Position numbers and translations under genes: made by a program. A stretch of 34,967 nt of DNA from SAR116 cluster bacterium AG-335-B03 (GTDB lineage Bacteria > Pseudomonadota > Alphaproteobacteria > Puniceispirillales > Marisalimonadaceae): the NCBI GenBank assembly GCA_003282435.1, contig QBZG01000014.1:1-34967 (forward strand). The letters are read 5' to 3'. The stretch's first letter is position 1. Each line of letters starts with the position of its first letter. A model generated the notes under the pieces. It did no database searches, was not told where the DNA came from, and worked only from the letters and a program-made list of their open reading frames with translations. Positions 8,404-17,718 of this stretch are shown in pieces.

Positions 8404-8428
8404 TGCTAAAAAAATGGAGGTTTTAGCA
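8404..8428 (+). other. Hairpin just after cmk
   Basis: TGCTAAAA (8404-8411) and TTTTAGCA (8421-8428) form a perfect eight-base-pair stem around a 9-base loop containing TGGAGG, starting three bases after the cmk stop. No T run follows, so termination would be weak. It may reduce read-through into rpsA or act as an mRNA 3' end. Confidence 0.35.
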
Positions 8429-8480
8429 AATTAAATAAGCAAATAACCTACTGAAAATTTATTTTATTATAATTATTAGA

Positions 8481-8509
8481 TTGATTTCTTTTGTTTCCAT
8501 AATTATAAC
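8481..8509 (+). promoter_or_regulatory. Predicted sigma70-type promoter for rpsA
   Basis: TTGATT (8481-8486) and TATAAC (8504-8509) are separated by 17 bases, close to the TTGACA-N17-TATAAT consensus. The start point would be near 8516, leaving a leader of about 36 bases that includes AGGAGA at 8541-8546. A dedicated promoter would fit the high expression needed for S1. Confidence 0.45.
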
Positions 8510-8551
8510 CTCAGTAAATTGCTTATATGCTAACTAAGATAGGAGAAAATA

Positions 8552-10261
8552 TTGTCCCAAGCTGATGTAACAGCCTCACCTGTGAATGAAAGCTTTGCAG
8601 AATTACTAGATCAAAGCTTTCAAGAAATGACAAGCATTGAAGGTTCAGTTGTTGCTGGCACAGTATTGTCGGTTGAAAAAGATATGATTTTGATTGATGT
8701 AGGACTGAAATCTGAAGGAAGAGTTCCATTAAGAGAATTTGGAAATAATGAAGAAGATATTAAAATAAATGCTGGAGACGTGGTTGAAGTTTATATTGAA
8801 AGGTTAGAAGATATAAACGGTCATGCTATATTAAGTAGGGAAAAAGCAAGGCGAGAAGAGTCCTGGGTTAACCTAGAAAAAGCTCTCGAAAAACAACAAA
8901 GAGTTAATGGAGTCATATTCGGTAGGGTAAAAGGTGGATTTACAGTTGATCTTGAAGGCGCAACTGCTTTCTTACCCGGAAGTCAAGTTGATATCAGGCC
9001 TATTAAAGATTTAGGTGTTTTGATGGGAACGCCGCAACCATTTCAGATTTTGAAAATGGATAGAAGAAGAGGTAACATTGTTGTATCACGAAGAGCTGTT
9101 TTAGAAGATAGTAGAGCAGAAGCAAGATCTGAACTAGTTGCTAATCTTGAAGAAGGCCAAGTTCTACAAGGCGTTATTAAAAATATTACTGATTATGGCG
9201 CTTTTGTTGATTTAGGTGGTGTAGATGGTCTATTACACGTAACAGATATCTCATGGAAAAGAATTAATCATCCGTCAGAAGCTTTACAGATAGGTCAATC
9301 TGTTCAAGTCAAAGTTATAAAATTTAATGATGAAACACAAAGGATTTCATTAGGGATAAAACAACTTACTGAGGATCCATGGGTACAGGTTTTTGAACGG
9401 TTCCCAGTTGGCTCAAAAATGACAGGAATTGTAACAAATATTACAGATTATGGCTCTTTTGTTGAATTGGAAGACGGGATAGAAGGCCTAGTACATGTTT
9501 CAGAAATGAGTTGGACGAAAAAAAATGTCCATCCTGGCAAAATAGTATCTACTTCTGAAAAAGTTGAAGTAATGGTACTAGAAATTGATGTTCAAAAAAG
9601 GAGAATTTCTTTAGGAATAAAACAATGTGTAGATAACCCATGGGAAAATTATAAATCAAACAATAAAGTTGGAGAAACAATTGAGGGTGAGATAAGGAAT
9701 ATTACTGAATTTGGTTTATTCATAGGATTATCTGAAGATATAGATGGTTTAGTTCATTTATCAGATTTAAGTTGGGATGGCAATGGAGATGAGTTGATAA
9801 AAACATATTCTAAAGGAAGTTCAATCAAAGCCAAAATATTAGATATTGATATAGATAAAGAGCGTATTTCTCTTGGAATCAAGCAATTAACTGAAGACGT
9901 AACTGCTACAGAAATAGGAAATATAAGAAAAGGTTCAACAGTCACTTGCACTATTTCAAATATTATTGATAACGGTCTTGAGGTTAACGTTGGTGAAAAT
10001 CTAAAAGGGTTTATAAAGAAAAGTGACCTATCACGCGAAAGAGCAGATCAAAAAACCGATAGATATGGTGTGGGTGATAAAATTGATGCCGCAGTTATTA
10101 ATATTGACAAAAAGAATAGAAAAATTTCACTTTCAATTAAAGCAAAAGAAATAGAAGAAGAAAAGAAAGCAATGGCTGAGTTCGGATCGTCTGATAGTGG
10201 CGCAAGTTTAGGTGATATCTTAGGAGCTGCATTGGCTAAGAAAGATACAAGTTCTTCATAA
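8552..10261 (+). CDS. rpsA: 30S ribosomal protein S1
   Basis: S1 docks mRNA on the 30S subunit and helps initiation on weakly structured leaders. The 569-residue length fits the six-S1-domain form. Repeats are visible as VVAGTVLSVEKDMILIDVG, VNGVIFGRVKGGFTVDLEG, LQGVIKNITDYGAFVDLGG, MTGIVTNITDYGSFVELED, IEGEIRNITEFGLFIGLSE and a more divergent sixth copy (VTCTISNIIDNGLEVNVGE). The start is TTG 8552, supported by AGGAGA 6 bases upstream; no better ATG exists. The C-terminus is short and Ser/Ala-rich. Confidence 0.97.
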   Translation: MSQADVTASPVNESFAELLDQSFQEMTSIEGSVVAGTVLSVEKDMILIDVGLKSEGRVPLREFGNNEEDIKINAGDVVEVYIERLEDINGHAILSREKARREESWVNLEKALEKQQRVNGVIFGRVKGGFTVDLEGATAFLPGSQVDIRPIKDLGVLMGTPQPFQILKMDRRRGNIVVSRRAVLEDSRAEARSELVANLEEGQVLQGVIKNITDYGAFVDLGGVDGLLHVTDISWKRINHPSEALQIGQSVQVKVIKFNDETQRISLGIKQLTEDPWVQVFERFPVGSKMTGIVTNITDYGSFVELEDGIEGLVHVSEMSWTKKNVHPGKIVSTSEKVEVMVLEIDVQKRRISLGIKQCVDNPWENYKSNNKVGETIEGEIRNITEFGLFIGLSEDIDGLVHLSDLSWDGNGDELIKTYSKGSSIKAKILDIDIDKERISLGIKQLTEDVTATEIGNIRKGSTVTCTISNIIDNGLEVNVGENLKGFIKKSDLSRERADQKTDRYGVGDKIDAAVINIDKKNRKISLSIKAKEIEEEKKAMAEFGSSDSGASLGDILGAALAKKDTSSS

Positions 10262-10282
10262 TATAATTAAAAGGGTGTAATA

Positions 10283-10561
10283 TTGAATAAATCAGATTTA
10301 ATAATAAAAATTGCTAATATTAATACTGAATTGTATCAAAAAGATGCAAGCAAAATAATTAATGTATTTTTCAATACCCTTAGCTTCGCTTTGAGTAAAA
10401 ATGATAGAGTTGAATTACGAGGTTTTGGAGTGTTTGATGTTAAGAAAAGAGAGGCTAGAATTGCCAGAAATCCTAAAAATGGAGCCGTTGTAGCTGTACC
10501 GTCAAAAAATATTCCTTTCTTTAGAATGGGCAAAATAATGAAAGATCGTATCAACAAATGA
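10283..10561 (+). CDS. ihfB: Integration host factor subunit beta
   Basis: It is a DNA-bending HU/IHF-family protein that pairs with IhfA. The 92-residue protein has the family core VELRGFGVFDVKKREARIARNP, with the beta-ribbon arm ending in NPKNG and FFRMGKIMKD. Start TTG 10283 is preceded by AAAGGG. The gene follows rpsA by 21 bases, the standard rpsA-ihfB order, which favours IhfB over HU. Confidence 0.93.
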   Translation: MNKSDLIIKIANINTELYQKDASKIINVFFNTLSFALSKNDRVELRGFGVFDVKKREARIARNPKNGAVVAVPSKNIPFFRMGKIMKDRINK

Positions 10562-10598
10562 TACTTATAAGTTTGATTTTTCGTCTAGTTTATATGTA

Positions 10599-11240
10599 AT
10601 GAAACATTCATTTGAGATTAAGATTTGTGGTATAAATGATCAAATTTCAATGAATGCTGCCTTAAATATCGGTGTTAACTACATTGGTTTAGTTTTTTAT
10701 CATAAATCTCCTAGGAATTTATCAATAACGAGAGCTAAATTACTAACAAAAAATAGAACTAAAAAATCCAAAATAGTTGCTTTAACTGTAAATCCTGACG
10801 ATATTTTTTTACAAGAAATTAAAAAATTTATAAAACCAGATTATATTCAACTACATGGAGAAGAATCGCCTAAAAGATGTGAAAATATTAGAGATAAATT
10901 TAACATCCCTTTAATAAAAGGGATTGGCATTAAAAAAAATATAGATTTAAAAAGACACATTAAAACATATGCAGAAATTTGTGATATTTTAATATTAGAT
11001 GCACCTTCAGAGGAATTGCCTGGTGGAAATGGTAAAAAATTTGATTGGAAAATTTTAAAAAATTATAAATCAAAAAAAAAATGGATGCTTGCTGGAGGTT
11101 TAAATATAAATAATATAAATGAAGCAATTGACATAACTAGACCACCAGCAATAGATATTTCATCTGGACTTGAAACAATAAAAGGTGTTAAGGATCCTCA
11201 ATTAATTAAAAACTTTGTTTTAAAATGTAGAAATTTATAA
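10599..11240 (+). CDS. trpF: Phosphoribosylanthranilate isomerase
   Basis: This TIM-barrel enzyme converts phosphoribosylanthranilate to CdRP in tryptophan synthesis. The 213-residue protein has KICGI with the catalytic Cys, [18 protein letters not shown], the catalytic Asp in LILDAP, and phosphate-binding AGGLN and DISSGLE. It starts at ATG 10599 with no strong Shine-Dalgarno sequence. It leads trpF-trpB-trpA, the usual alphaproteobacterial order. The trpE, trpD and trpC genes are not in the window. Confidence 0.96.
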   Translation: MKHSFEIKICGINDQISMNAALNIGVNYIGLVFYHKSPRNLSITRAKLLTKNRTKKSKIVALTVNPDDIFLQEIKKFIKPDYIQLHGEESPKRCENIRDKFNIPLIKGIGIKKNIDLKRHIKTYAEICDILILDAPSEELPGGNGKKFDWKILKNYKSKKKWMLAGGLNINNINEAIDITRPPAIDISSGLETIKGVKDPQLIKNFVLKCRNL

Positions 11241-11250
11241 TGGATTAATT

Positions 11251-12462
11251 ATGTCAGAAATTAATTTAAATAGTTTAAAAAAAGGACCTGATTCAAATGG
11301 TAAATTTGGAATTCATGGTGGAAGATTTGTTGCAGAAACATTAATGCCTCTTATTCTTGAAGTAGAAAATTCTTATGAAAAAGCAATTAAAAATCAATCT
11401 TTTATTAGTGAACTAGAAATGTATAGAAGAGATTACATAGGAAGACCTAGCCCTTTATATTTTGCAGAAAGATTAACTGAACACTTTGGGGGAGCTAAAA
11501 TCTACCTAAAAAGAGACGAGCTTAATCATACTGGAGCCCATAAAATTAATAATGTAATAGGCCAAATTTTATTAGCTAAAAAAATGGGTAAAAATAAAAT
11601 AATTGCAGAAACTGGTGCAGGTCAGCATGGTGTAGCAACTGCAACTGCATGTGCCCTATTCGGATTTGAGTGTGAAGTATTTATGGGTGCAATGGATATT
11701 GAAAGACAAAAACCTAATGTTCAAAGAATGCAATTATTAGGTGCTAAAATCAACACAGTAACTTCAGGAACTGGTACTTTAAAAGATGCAATGAATGATG
11801 CGTTAAGATTTTGGGTATCAAACGCTAATACACATTTTTATATTATTGGTACTGCTGCTGGACCTCATCCTTATCCAAAAATGGTCCGCGACTTTCAATC
11901 TGTAATAGGAGAAGAAGCAAAAAAACAAATTTTAGAAAAAGAAAATAGACTACCTGATGTTTTAGTTGCGTGTATTGGGGGTGGATCTAATGCATTAGGA
12001 TTATTCCATCCTTTTCTTGATGATAAAGAGGTCGAAATTTTTGGTGTGGAAGCTGCCGGTAAAGGTCTGAAATCTGACTTTCACGCTGCTTCCCTCTCAG
12101 CTGGATCTCCTGGTATACTTCATGGCAACAGAACTTATTTACTTCAAGACAATAATGGACAAATAAATGACGCACACTCAATTTCTGCCGGGCTTGACTA
12201 TCCTGGAATAGGTCCCGAGCATTCTTGGTTATATGATATAGGAAGGATTAAATATTTATCGACGACAGATGAGGAAAGTTTAATTGCTTTTAAGCTTTGT
12301 AGTAGATTAGAAGGAATTATACCTGCACTTGAACCAGCTCATGCTTTACATATTACTGGTGAACTTGCTACTAAAAGAAAAGGTCAGATTATAATTATGA
12401 ATATGTGTGGTAGAGGAGATAAAGATTTGTCATCAGTATTACCATTAATAATGAAGAAATAA
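11251..12462 (+). CDS. trpB: Tryptophan synthase beta subunit
   Basis: This PLP enzyme condenses indole and serine into tryptophan and forms a channelled alpha2beta2 complex with TrpA. The 403-residue protein has the PLP-lysine motif HTGAHKINN with Lys98, [17 protein letters not shown] for phosphate binding, and a C-terminal CGRGDKD. It lies 10 bases after trpF and 15 bases before trpA, so translation of all three is likely coupled or nearly so. Confidence 0.98.
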   Translation: MSEINLNSLKKGPDSNGKFGIHGGRFVAETLMPLILEVENSYEKAIKNQSFISELEMYRRDYIGRPSPLYFAERLTEHFGGAKIYLKRDELNHTGAHKINNVIGQILLAKKMGKNKIIAETGAGQHGVATATACALFGFECEVFMGAMDIERQKPNVQRMQLLGAKINTVTSGTGTLKDAMNDALRFWVSNANTHFYIIGTAAGPHPYPKMVRDFQSVIGEEAKKQILEKENRLPDVLVACIGGGSNALGLFHPFLDDKEVEIFGVEAAGKGLKSDFHAASLSAGSPGILHGNRTYLLQDNNGQINDAHSISAGLDYPGIGPEHSWLYDIGRIKYLSTTDEESLIAFKLCSRLEGIIPALEPAHALHITGELATKRKGQIIIMNMCGRGDKDLSSVLPLIMKK

Positions 12463-12477
12463 AATTAATAAAAGCTG

Positions 12478-13296
12478 ATGAACCGGATTAAAAAAATTTT
12501 TAATGAACTTAAAAAAAATAATAAAAAAGCTGTTGGAATTTTTTTAACAGCTGGAGATCCTGATTTTAAAAGCTCTCTTAATCTAATAAAAAAATTACCC
12601 AAAAACGGTGTGGATTTTATTGAAATTGGAATGCCCTTTTCTGATCCTATGGCTGACGGACCTTCAATTCAACTATCAAGTCAAAGAGCCCTTAAATCAG
12701 GCATAAACTTATCAAAATGTTTGTCTCTAGTAGAAATCTTTAGAAAAAAAAATAATCATACACCAATTATCTTGATGGGATATTACAACCCTATATATAA
12801 ATTTGGAAAAAAAAAATTTATAAATAAATGCCTTGAAATTGGAGTTGATGGCCTAATTATTGTTGATTTACCACCAGAAGAGGACGAAGAATTTTATATT
12901 GAAGCTGAAAGAAATAAACTGAGTGTAATTAGACTAGTTACACCTACGACCGATGAGAAAAGGCTTAATAAAATATTATTCAATGCAACTGGGTTTGTAT
13001 ATTATGTCTCAATAACAGGAATTACAGGGACACAAGCCCCAAATATAGCGAATGTATCAATAAAATTGAAAAAAATAACAACTGTTACTGATCTACCAGT
13101 AATTATAGGATTTGGAATTAGATCTCCTTCTCAAGCATCATCCATGGCTAATATGTCAGATGGTATAGTCGTGGGCTCTGCGGTAGTTGATTTGATAAAA
13201 TCATCATTAGATAATGACGGTAATCCAACGAAACAAACACTTAACTCATGTTTAGATTTTATAAGTAAGGTGTCAGAAAATGTTAAACATAATTAA
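12478..13296 (+). CDS. trpA: Tryptophan synthase alpha subunit
   Basis: It cleaves indole-3-glycerol phosphate to indole, which is passed to TrpB. The 272-residue TIM barrel keeps catalytic Glu49 and Asp60 in FIEIGMPFSDPMADGP. It also has the flexible loop YYVSITGITGTQ, GFGIRSPSQ, and VGSAVVDLI near the end. ATG 12478 follows trpB by 15 bases. The sequence is very lysine-rich, matching the AT bias of its neighbours. Confidence 0.97.
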   Translation: MNRIKKIFNELKKNNKKAVGIFLTAGDPDFKSSLNLIKKLPKNGVDFIEIGMPFSDPMADGPSIQLSSQRALKSGINLSKCLSLVEIFRKKNNHTPIILMGYYNPIYKFGKKKFINKCLEIGVDGLIIVDLPPEEDEEFYIEAERNKLSVIRLVTPTTDEKRLNKILFNATGFVYYVSITGITGTQAPNIANVSIKLKKITTVTDLPVIIGFGIRSPSQASSMANMSDGIVVGSAVVDLIKSSLDNDGNPTKQTLNSCLDFISKVSENVKHN

Positions 13297-13335
13297 GCCT
13301 TATTGTATATCTATTTAGAAAAAAGGAGTTTAGAA

Positions 13336-14190
13336 TTGAATTGGATTAAAGAAACAGTATTACCTAAGTTCAAGGCTTTTGTTAAAATAAAAGAGCCTGA
13401 AGAAATATTGTGGATTAAATGTAAATCATGCTCTCAAATGATATTTCATAAAGAATTTCATGAAAGCAATAATGTTTGTAAATCCTGTGGTTTTCACGAC
13501 CATCTATCTGCAAGAGAGAGAATTAATTTTCTTTTAGACAAGGATACTATTGAAGATATTTTAATACCAAAATTAAAATTAGACCCTATTAATTTCAAAG
13601 ATAAAAAAAAGTATATTGATCGTATAAAAGATGCTCAAAATAAAACAAAATTAGAAGACGCATTGTTAGTAAGTTTTGGTCTTGTAAATAAAATACCTCT
13701 AGTATTAGCATGTTTTGACTTCTCATTTATGGCTGGATCTATGGGAAGATATGTAGGAGATGGATTGATAGTAGCTGCTAAAGAAGCTATAAAAAGACAA
13801 TGCTCTTTAATAGTAGTGCCATCTTCAGGTGGAGCAAGGATGCAGGAGGGTATATTTTCCTTGATGCAAATGCCAAGAACAACAATTGCAATTAATAAAG
13901 TTAAAAAAGAAAATCTACCCTATATTGTTCTACTTGCCAATCCTACAACCGGTGGAGTTACAGCGAGTTTTGCAATGCTTGGAGACATTCATATAGCTGA
14001 ACCGGGAGCAATAATTGGATTTGCTGGAAGAAGAGTTATTGAAGAAACTGTTAAAGAAAACCTTCCAGAAGATTTTCAAACAGCAGAATATTTAAAATCT
14101 CATGGCATGATAGACATTGTTATTCCTAGATCTGAGCAAAAAGAAAAAATTTCACATTTATTAAAAACACTAACTTTCTATATTAATTAA
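13336..14190 (+). CDS. accD: Acetyl-CoA carboxylase carboxyltransferase subunit beta
   Basis: It transfers carboxyl from biotin to acetyl-CoA, together with AccA, for fatty acid synthesis. A four-cysteine zinc ribbon (CKSCSQ and CKSCGF) lies near residues 30-60. It is followed by the crotonase-type core with GRYVGDGL, PSSGGARMQEGI, NPTTGGVTASFAMLGD and GFAGRRVIEET. I chose TTG 13336 (284 residues, MNWIKETVLP), because AAAAGGAG lies 7 bases upstream and the start matches the usual SWI/NWI N-terminus. A longer in-frame form from 13303 lacks a ribosome binding site and would add 11 unconserved residues. Confidence 0.95.
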   Translation: MNWIKETVLPKFKAFVKIKEPEEILWIKCKSCSQMIFHKEFHESNNVCKSCGFHDHLSARERINFLLDKDTIEDILIPKLKLDPINFKDKKKYIDRIKDAQNKTKLEDALLVSFGLVNKIPLVLACFDFSFMAGSMGRYVGDGLIVAAKEAIKRQCSLIVVPSSGGARMQEGIFSLMQMPRTTIAINKVKKENLPYIVLLANPTTGGVTASFAMLGDIHIAEPGAIIGFAGRRVIEETVKENLPEDFQTAEYLKSHGMIDIVIPRSEQKEKISHLLKTLTFYIN

Positions 14191-14217
14191 CAATAAACAT
14201 TAATATTTTTTAATAAA

Positions 14218-15450
14218 ATGATCAAAAAACATAAATTATCACACACATTAAATAGAATGTTTTCACTTCACCCAAAACTGATAGACTTCGATCTTTCCAG
14301 ATTAAAATTACTAATGAAAAAATTTAATAACCCACAAAACAGGTTACAAAATGTAATTCATATTGCAGGTACTAATGGCAAAGGTTCAACAGCATCTTTT
14401 CTCAAGGAAATATTGGAATATCATAAGTTATCAGTAAATTTATACACATCGCCTCATTTAATTAATTTTAATGAACGTATAAGAATAAATAATAAGTTTA
14501 TTTCAGATGAAAAACTGATTAAAATTTTAGAAGAAGTAGAAACAAAAAATGCTAATAACCCAATTACATTTTTTGAGATAACGACTGCAGCAGCTATAAT
14601 TGCTTTTGAAAGACAACCTAGTGATGTAAATATATTTGAAACAGGTTTGGGTGGTAGATTAGATGCCACAAATATTATTGAAAATAAAAAACTTACTATA
14701 ATAACTAAAATAGGTTTTGATCACATTGAGTTCCTTGGAGAAAAAATTGAAGAGATAGCGCGCGAAAAGGCTGGAATTTTTAGAAAAAACACCCCAGTTA
14801 TTATTGCGAAGCAAAAGAATATAAAAGCACGTCAAACCCTTTTAACATGCGCAAAAAATTTGAAAACTGAAATAATTGATATTGAAAATATTTCTACAAA
14901 TACAATGCTTGGATTAAGTGGTGATCATCAATATGAGAATGCATCTACAGCTTATACTGCTGCAAAAAAAATATTACCATTAATATCCTTATCAAAGACA
15001 AATTTAGCTTTAAAACAAGCGAATTGGCCTGGAAGAATTCATCAGATAAGACAAGGAAAAATTATCAATTATAGAAATAATATAACAATCCTAGACGGTG
15101 CACATAATAATGATAGTGCATATGTGTTGAATCAATATTTAAATAAAAAATCTATAGGAAAATGGAATTTAATAATTGGCATGTTGAAAAATAGAGATGT
15201 TGAAAATTTTGTGAAAATAATCAAAAATCATATTAATAAAGTGTTTGCTATGGCTATTCCTGAAATAGAGACATCATATTCTCCAGATGAAATAATTGCA
15301 AAATTAAAAAAAATAGGGTTAGAAGTACTTCCTGCACAAAATTTGGAAAATGCCTTACATCATGCTGAAAAAGATATACCTCTTTTAATTACTGGATCAC
15401 TTTATTTAGCAGGAAATACTTTAAAATTTAATAAAACAAAGATTGATTAA
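14218..15450 (+). CDS. folC: Bifunctional folylpolyglutamate/dihydrofolate synthase
   Basis: It attaches glutamate to dihydropteroate and folates. The 410-residue Mur-ligase-family protein has the P-loop GTNGKGST at 51-58, YTSPHLINFNERI, the FETGLGGRLDATN motif, KIGFDHIEFLG, NWPGRIHQI and LDGAHNNDS. It is 27 bases after accD, the conserved accD-folC pair. Its stop overlaps the stop of convergent trxA by four bases. Confidence 0.95.
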   Translation: MIKKHKLSHTLNRMFSLHPKLIDFDLSRLKLLMKKFNNPQNRLQNVIHIAGTNGKGSTASFLKEILEYHKLSVNLYTSPHLINFNERIRINNKFISDEKLIKILEEVETKNANNPITFFEITTAAAIIAFERQPSDVNIFETGLGGRLDATNIIENKKLTIITKIGFDHIEFLGEKIEEIAREKAGIFRKNTPVIIAKQKNIKARQTLLTCAKNLKTEIIDIENISTNTMLGLSGDHQYENASTAYTAAKKILPLISLSKTNLALKQANWPGRIHQIRQGKIINYRNNITILDGAHNNDSAYVLNQYLNKKSIGKWNLIIGMLKNRDVENFVKIIKNHINKVFAMAIPEIETSYSPDEIIAKLKKIGLEVLPAQNLENALHHAEKDIPLLITGSLYLAGNTLKFNKTKID

Positions 15451-15767
15451 ATTGTCTCGTTAACCCAAGTTTCAAGAGCTGATTTTGGTAACGCTCCCAT
15501 TTTTTCAGATATTTTTTGACCATCTTTGAAAATCATTAAAGCTGGAATACTTCTTATACCATAAGCTTGCGATGTTGAAGGATTCTCGTCAACATTAATT
15601 TTCACTATTTTTAGTTTGGTCGCCATTTCTTCAGATAATTCCTCAAGAGACGGACCAATAGCTTTACAGGGTCCACACCACTCTGCCCAAAAATCAACTA
15701 AAACTGGTTCTTTTGATTCTAAAACATCTTGTTTAAATTTTTGGTCATTGGTTTTATTAGTTGCCAT
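15447..15767 (-). CDS. trxA: Thioredoxin
   Basis: It is a general cytoplasmic thiol-disulfide reductant. The 106-residue protein has the active site WCGPC with Cys31 and Cys34, preceded by PVLVDFWAE, and the cis-proline segment GIRSIPALMIF. There is no signal peptide, so it is the cytoplasmic TrxA type. It converges on folC with a four-base overlap of stop codons, leaving no room for an intergenic terminator. Confidence 0.96.
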   Translation of the reverse strand: MATNKTNDQKFKQDVLESKEPVLVDFWAEWCGPCKAIGPSLEELSEEMATKLKIVKINVDENPSTSQAYGIRSIPALMIFKDGQKISEKMGALPKSALETWVNETI

Positions 15768-15804
15768 TTTTTTTAATCTCCCAACTTTCTTTGCTAATTA
15801 TAAT

Positions 15805-17220
15805 TTATTGATATTTCTTTTCTAGATCTTGAAGAAAATTGTCTAATTCTTCTAAAAATAATAGTTTTTCGTCATCACCCTTGATCTCAAATTGTTCTCT
15901 AAAAGTATCTAATTCATGATATGATTTTGGTATTGTATTCCATTTTTCATTATCAGTACTTAAAATCTGTTTTGCAATAATTTTATGAATAATATTATAA
16001 TCAGATTTGGGAAGTACTAAAGGTGCTTCTTCATAGATTAATCTTTGAGCAAAGTATTTATATCTTTGATCTTTAAAGTGGTTTGATATATAAAACTTTT
16101 CTTCCCAATCGGCATTATGAAAATCTATCATTTTTGATTTATCATTGTTATCTGCGAAACCTCCAAAATATAAGCTATCTTCAGGTTGTAAATCAATTTG
16201 AGATTTATAAACCTCCTTTTCTTCATTTTCTTCAAATAATATTCTCTGTATTTTATTTTTAAAATCTGGGTTTTTTTTGATCATCTCTGCTCTTTTGTGA
16301 AGAACTTCAACTCCTATAGATTTATAAAGAGGTATTTTTTCAATATGGCTTGCATCCAATAATACAGGATTCTTATTATTTTTTATTTCTCTTATTAGTT
16401 TTGGTCTTTGTTTAATTTTAATTTTTAAATCTTTTATTGACATATCAAAATAATCAACAGGATCATGAAGCAAATCAAAACACTGAGGATAGTTAAAATG
16501 ATTTTTGCATAAGTAAGTTACTACATGGGTGTTGAATTTACCAAAAAAATATTCATCCATACAAACAATATTATTGTTAATTAGGAAGTTATCAACATCA
16601 ATTTTAGTACTGTTATTCAAAGCAGAATCCCAAATTATGTTAGCTTTTTTTTGTAAAATTTTTGTAATTTCCATAGTAGCTTCTACATCACCCATAGCGT
16701 CATGTGCATTATGAGTAATCTTGTTCAATTCAGTCAAATTATCTAGTTTGAATATTTGATTCCCTTTTTCATTCATACCAACTTCTAAACATTCCGGATA
16801 ATAATATTTAGATGATCTTGTTATTCCTAAAACATCTGCTCTTTTATTTCCATTAAATTGAGTTATATATGGTTCTAGAAGTAATTTAAAAAAAGTTTTT
16901 CTAAGAAACTCTTCATCAAATGAAATAGTATTATATCCAATAAATATAGCTGGAGACCATTTTTTAAATTTATCCTGAAGCTTTTTTATTAAACCATAAT
17001 GTGATAAATTAACATTGTTTAACATCTCTATTGATGTTTTATTAACTAATAAAGCACCAGGTTCGGGAACCAAACCTGATTTTAAACGACATCTATCCTC
17101 AAATCTTTCAAGCTCATTAAAATTCTTGTCGACTAAGATTGCGGCAACTTGAATAATTTGATCCCAAGTAGAATTTCTTCCTGTAGTTTCCAAATCATAA
17201 AAAACAAAATTCATACTCAT
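15805..17220 (-). CDS. sbcB: Exonuclease I (SbcB)
   Basis: It is a single-strand 3'-5' DNA exonuclease acting in recombination and mismatch repair. The 471-residue protein is close in length to E. coli ExoI (475). DEDDh residues are visible: Asp9 and Glu11 in FYDLETTG, Asp102 in NTISFDEEFLRKTFF, and His173 and Asp178 in NAHDAMGDVEAT. The middle has DLKIKIKQRPKLIREIKNNKNP, typical of the SH3-like ExoI extension, followed by a helical C-terminus. ATG 17220 overlaps the tsaE stop (ATGA), so the two are translationally coupled. It occupies the slot between tsaE and trxA where many alphaproteobacteria carry addB-addA. Confidence 0.92.
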   Translation of the reverse strand: MSMNFVFYDLETTGRNSTWDQIIQVAAILVDKNFNELERFEDRCRLKSGLVPEPGALLVNKTSIEMLNNVNLSHYGLIKKLQDKFKKWSPAIFIGYNTISFDEEFLRKTFFKLLLEPYITQFNGNKRADVLGITRSSKYYYPECLEVGMNEKGNQIFKLDNLTELNKITHNAHDAMGDVEATMEITKILQKKANIIWDSALNNSTKIDVDNFLINNNIVCMDEYFFGKFNTHVVTYLCKNHFNYPQCFDLLHDPVDYFDMSIKDLKIKIKQRPKLIREIKNNKNPVLLDASHIEKIPLYKSIGVEVLHKRAEMIKKNPDFKNKIQRILFEENEEKEVYKSQIDLQPEDSLYFGGFADNNDKSKMIDFHNADWEEKFYISNHFKDQRYKYFAQRLIYEEAPLVLPKSDYNIIHKIIAKQILSTDNEKWNTIPKSYHELDTFREQFEIKGDDEKLLFLEELDNFLQDLEKKYQ

Positions 17221-17716
17221 TTATTCATATTCAACTTTAAGGAAAGCTCTTTTATCCTATTAAACCAATTTACAGATCCAAATAGTGAAACTTTTCTTAA
17301 TTCTGAAAATTTCTTCTCATTGTGACCAATAAAAGTGATAGTAATGTTTAAGGGGTCCAAATTTTTAATTTCTAAATTAAATCTTGGCCATTCTAGCAAA
17401 ATAATTTTTTTTTTAGATCTTCAAAGATACCGATTTCTTCAACTTCTTCAAAGTTATTAATTCTATAAAAATCGCAATGCCATATTTCTATAACCTTATT
17501 CAAAGGATAAGTTTGAACGAGGTTAAATGTTGGACTTGGTACTTCTTTAATATTTGTAATACTGCATATAATAGACTTACAAAGAAAAGTTTTACCAACT
17601 CCCAAATCACCTTCAAAAGTAATTAGATCGTTTGCTTTTAATAATCTTGATATCAAACCACCAATATATTTCATTTCATTTTCAGATTTGACAATAATTT
17701 CTGATAATGCCTTCAT
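17217..17716 (-). pseudogene. tsaE: tRNA t6A biosynthesis ATPase TsaE, frameshifted in an A10 tract
   Basis: TsaE is the ATPase partner of TsaB/TsaD in making the t6A37 tRNA modification. From ATG 17716 the frame shows the P-loop GDLGVGKT at 36-43, VPSPTFNLVQTY and the HCDFYRI motif, up to FEEVEEIGIFEDL. It then enters A10 (T10 at 17405-17414 on the plus strand) and stops three codons later. The missing end (LLEWPRFNLEI and the rest) continues in another frame to 17217. One extra A (A11), or two fewer, restores a protein of about 165 residues with the LEWP motif normal for the family. ahcY ends just two bases upstream of the ATG, and the TGA overlaps the sbcB start. TsaE is usually essential, so error or slippage is more likely than true loss. 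Confidence 0.87.
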
Positions 17717-17718
17717 GC

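Noticed and set aside
13303-13335. Longer start for accD
   Set aside because: The extra 11 codons lack a ribosome binding site and match nothing in the family. TTG 13336 has AAAAGGAG upstream.
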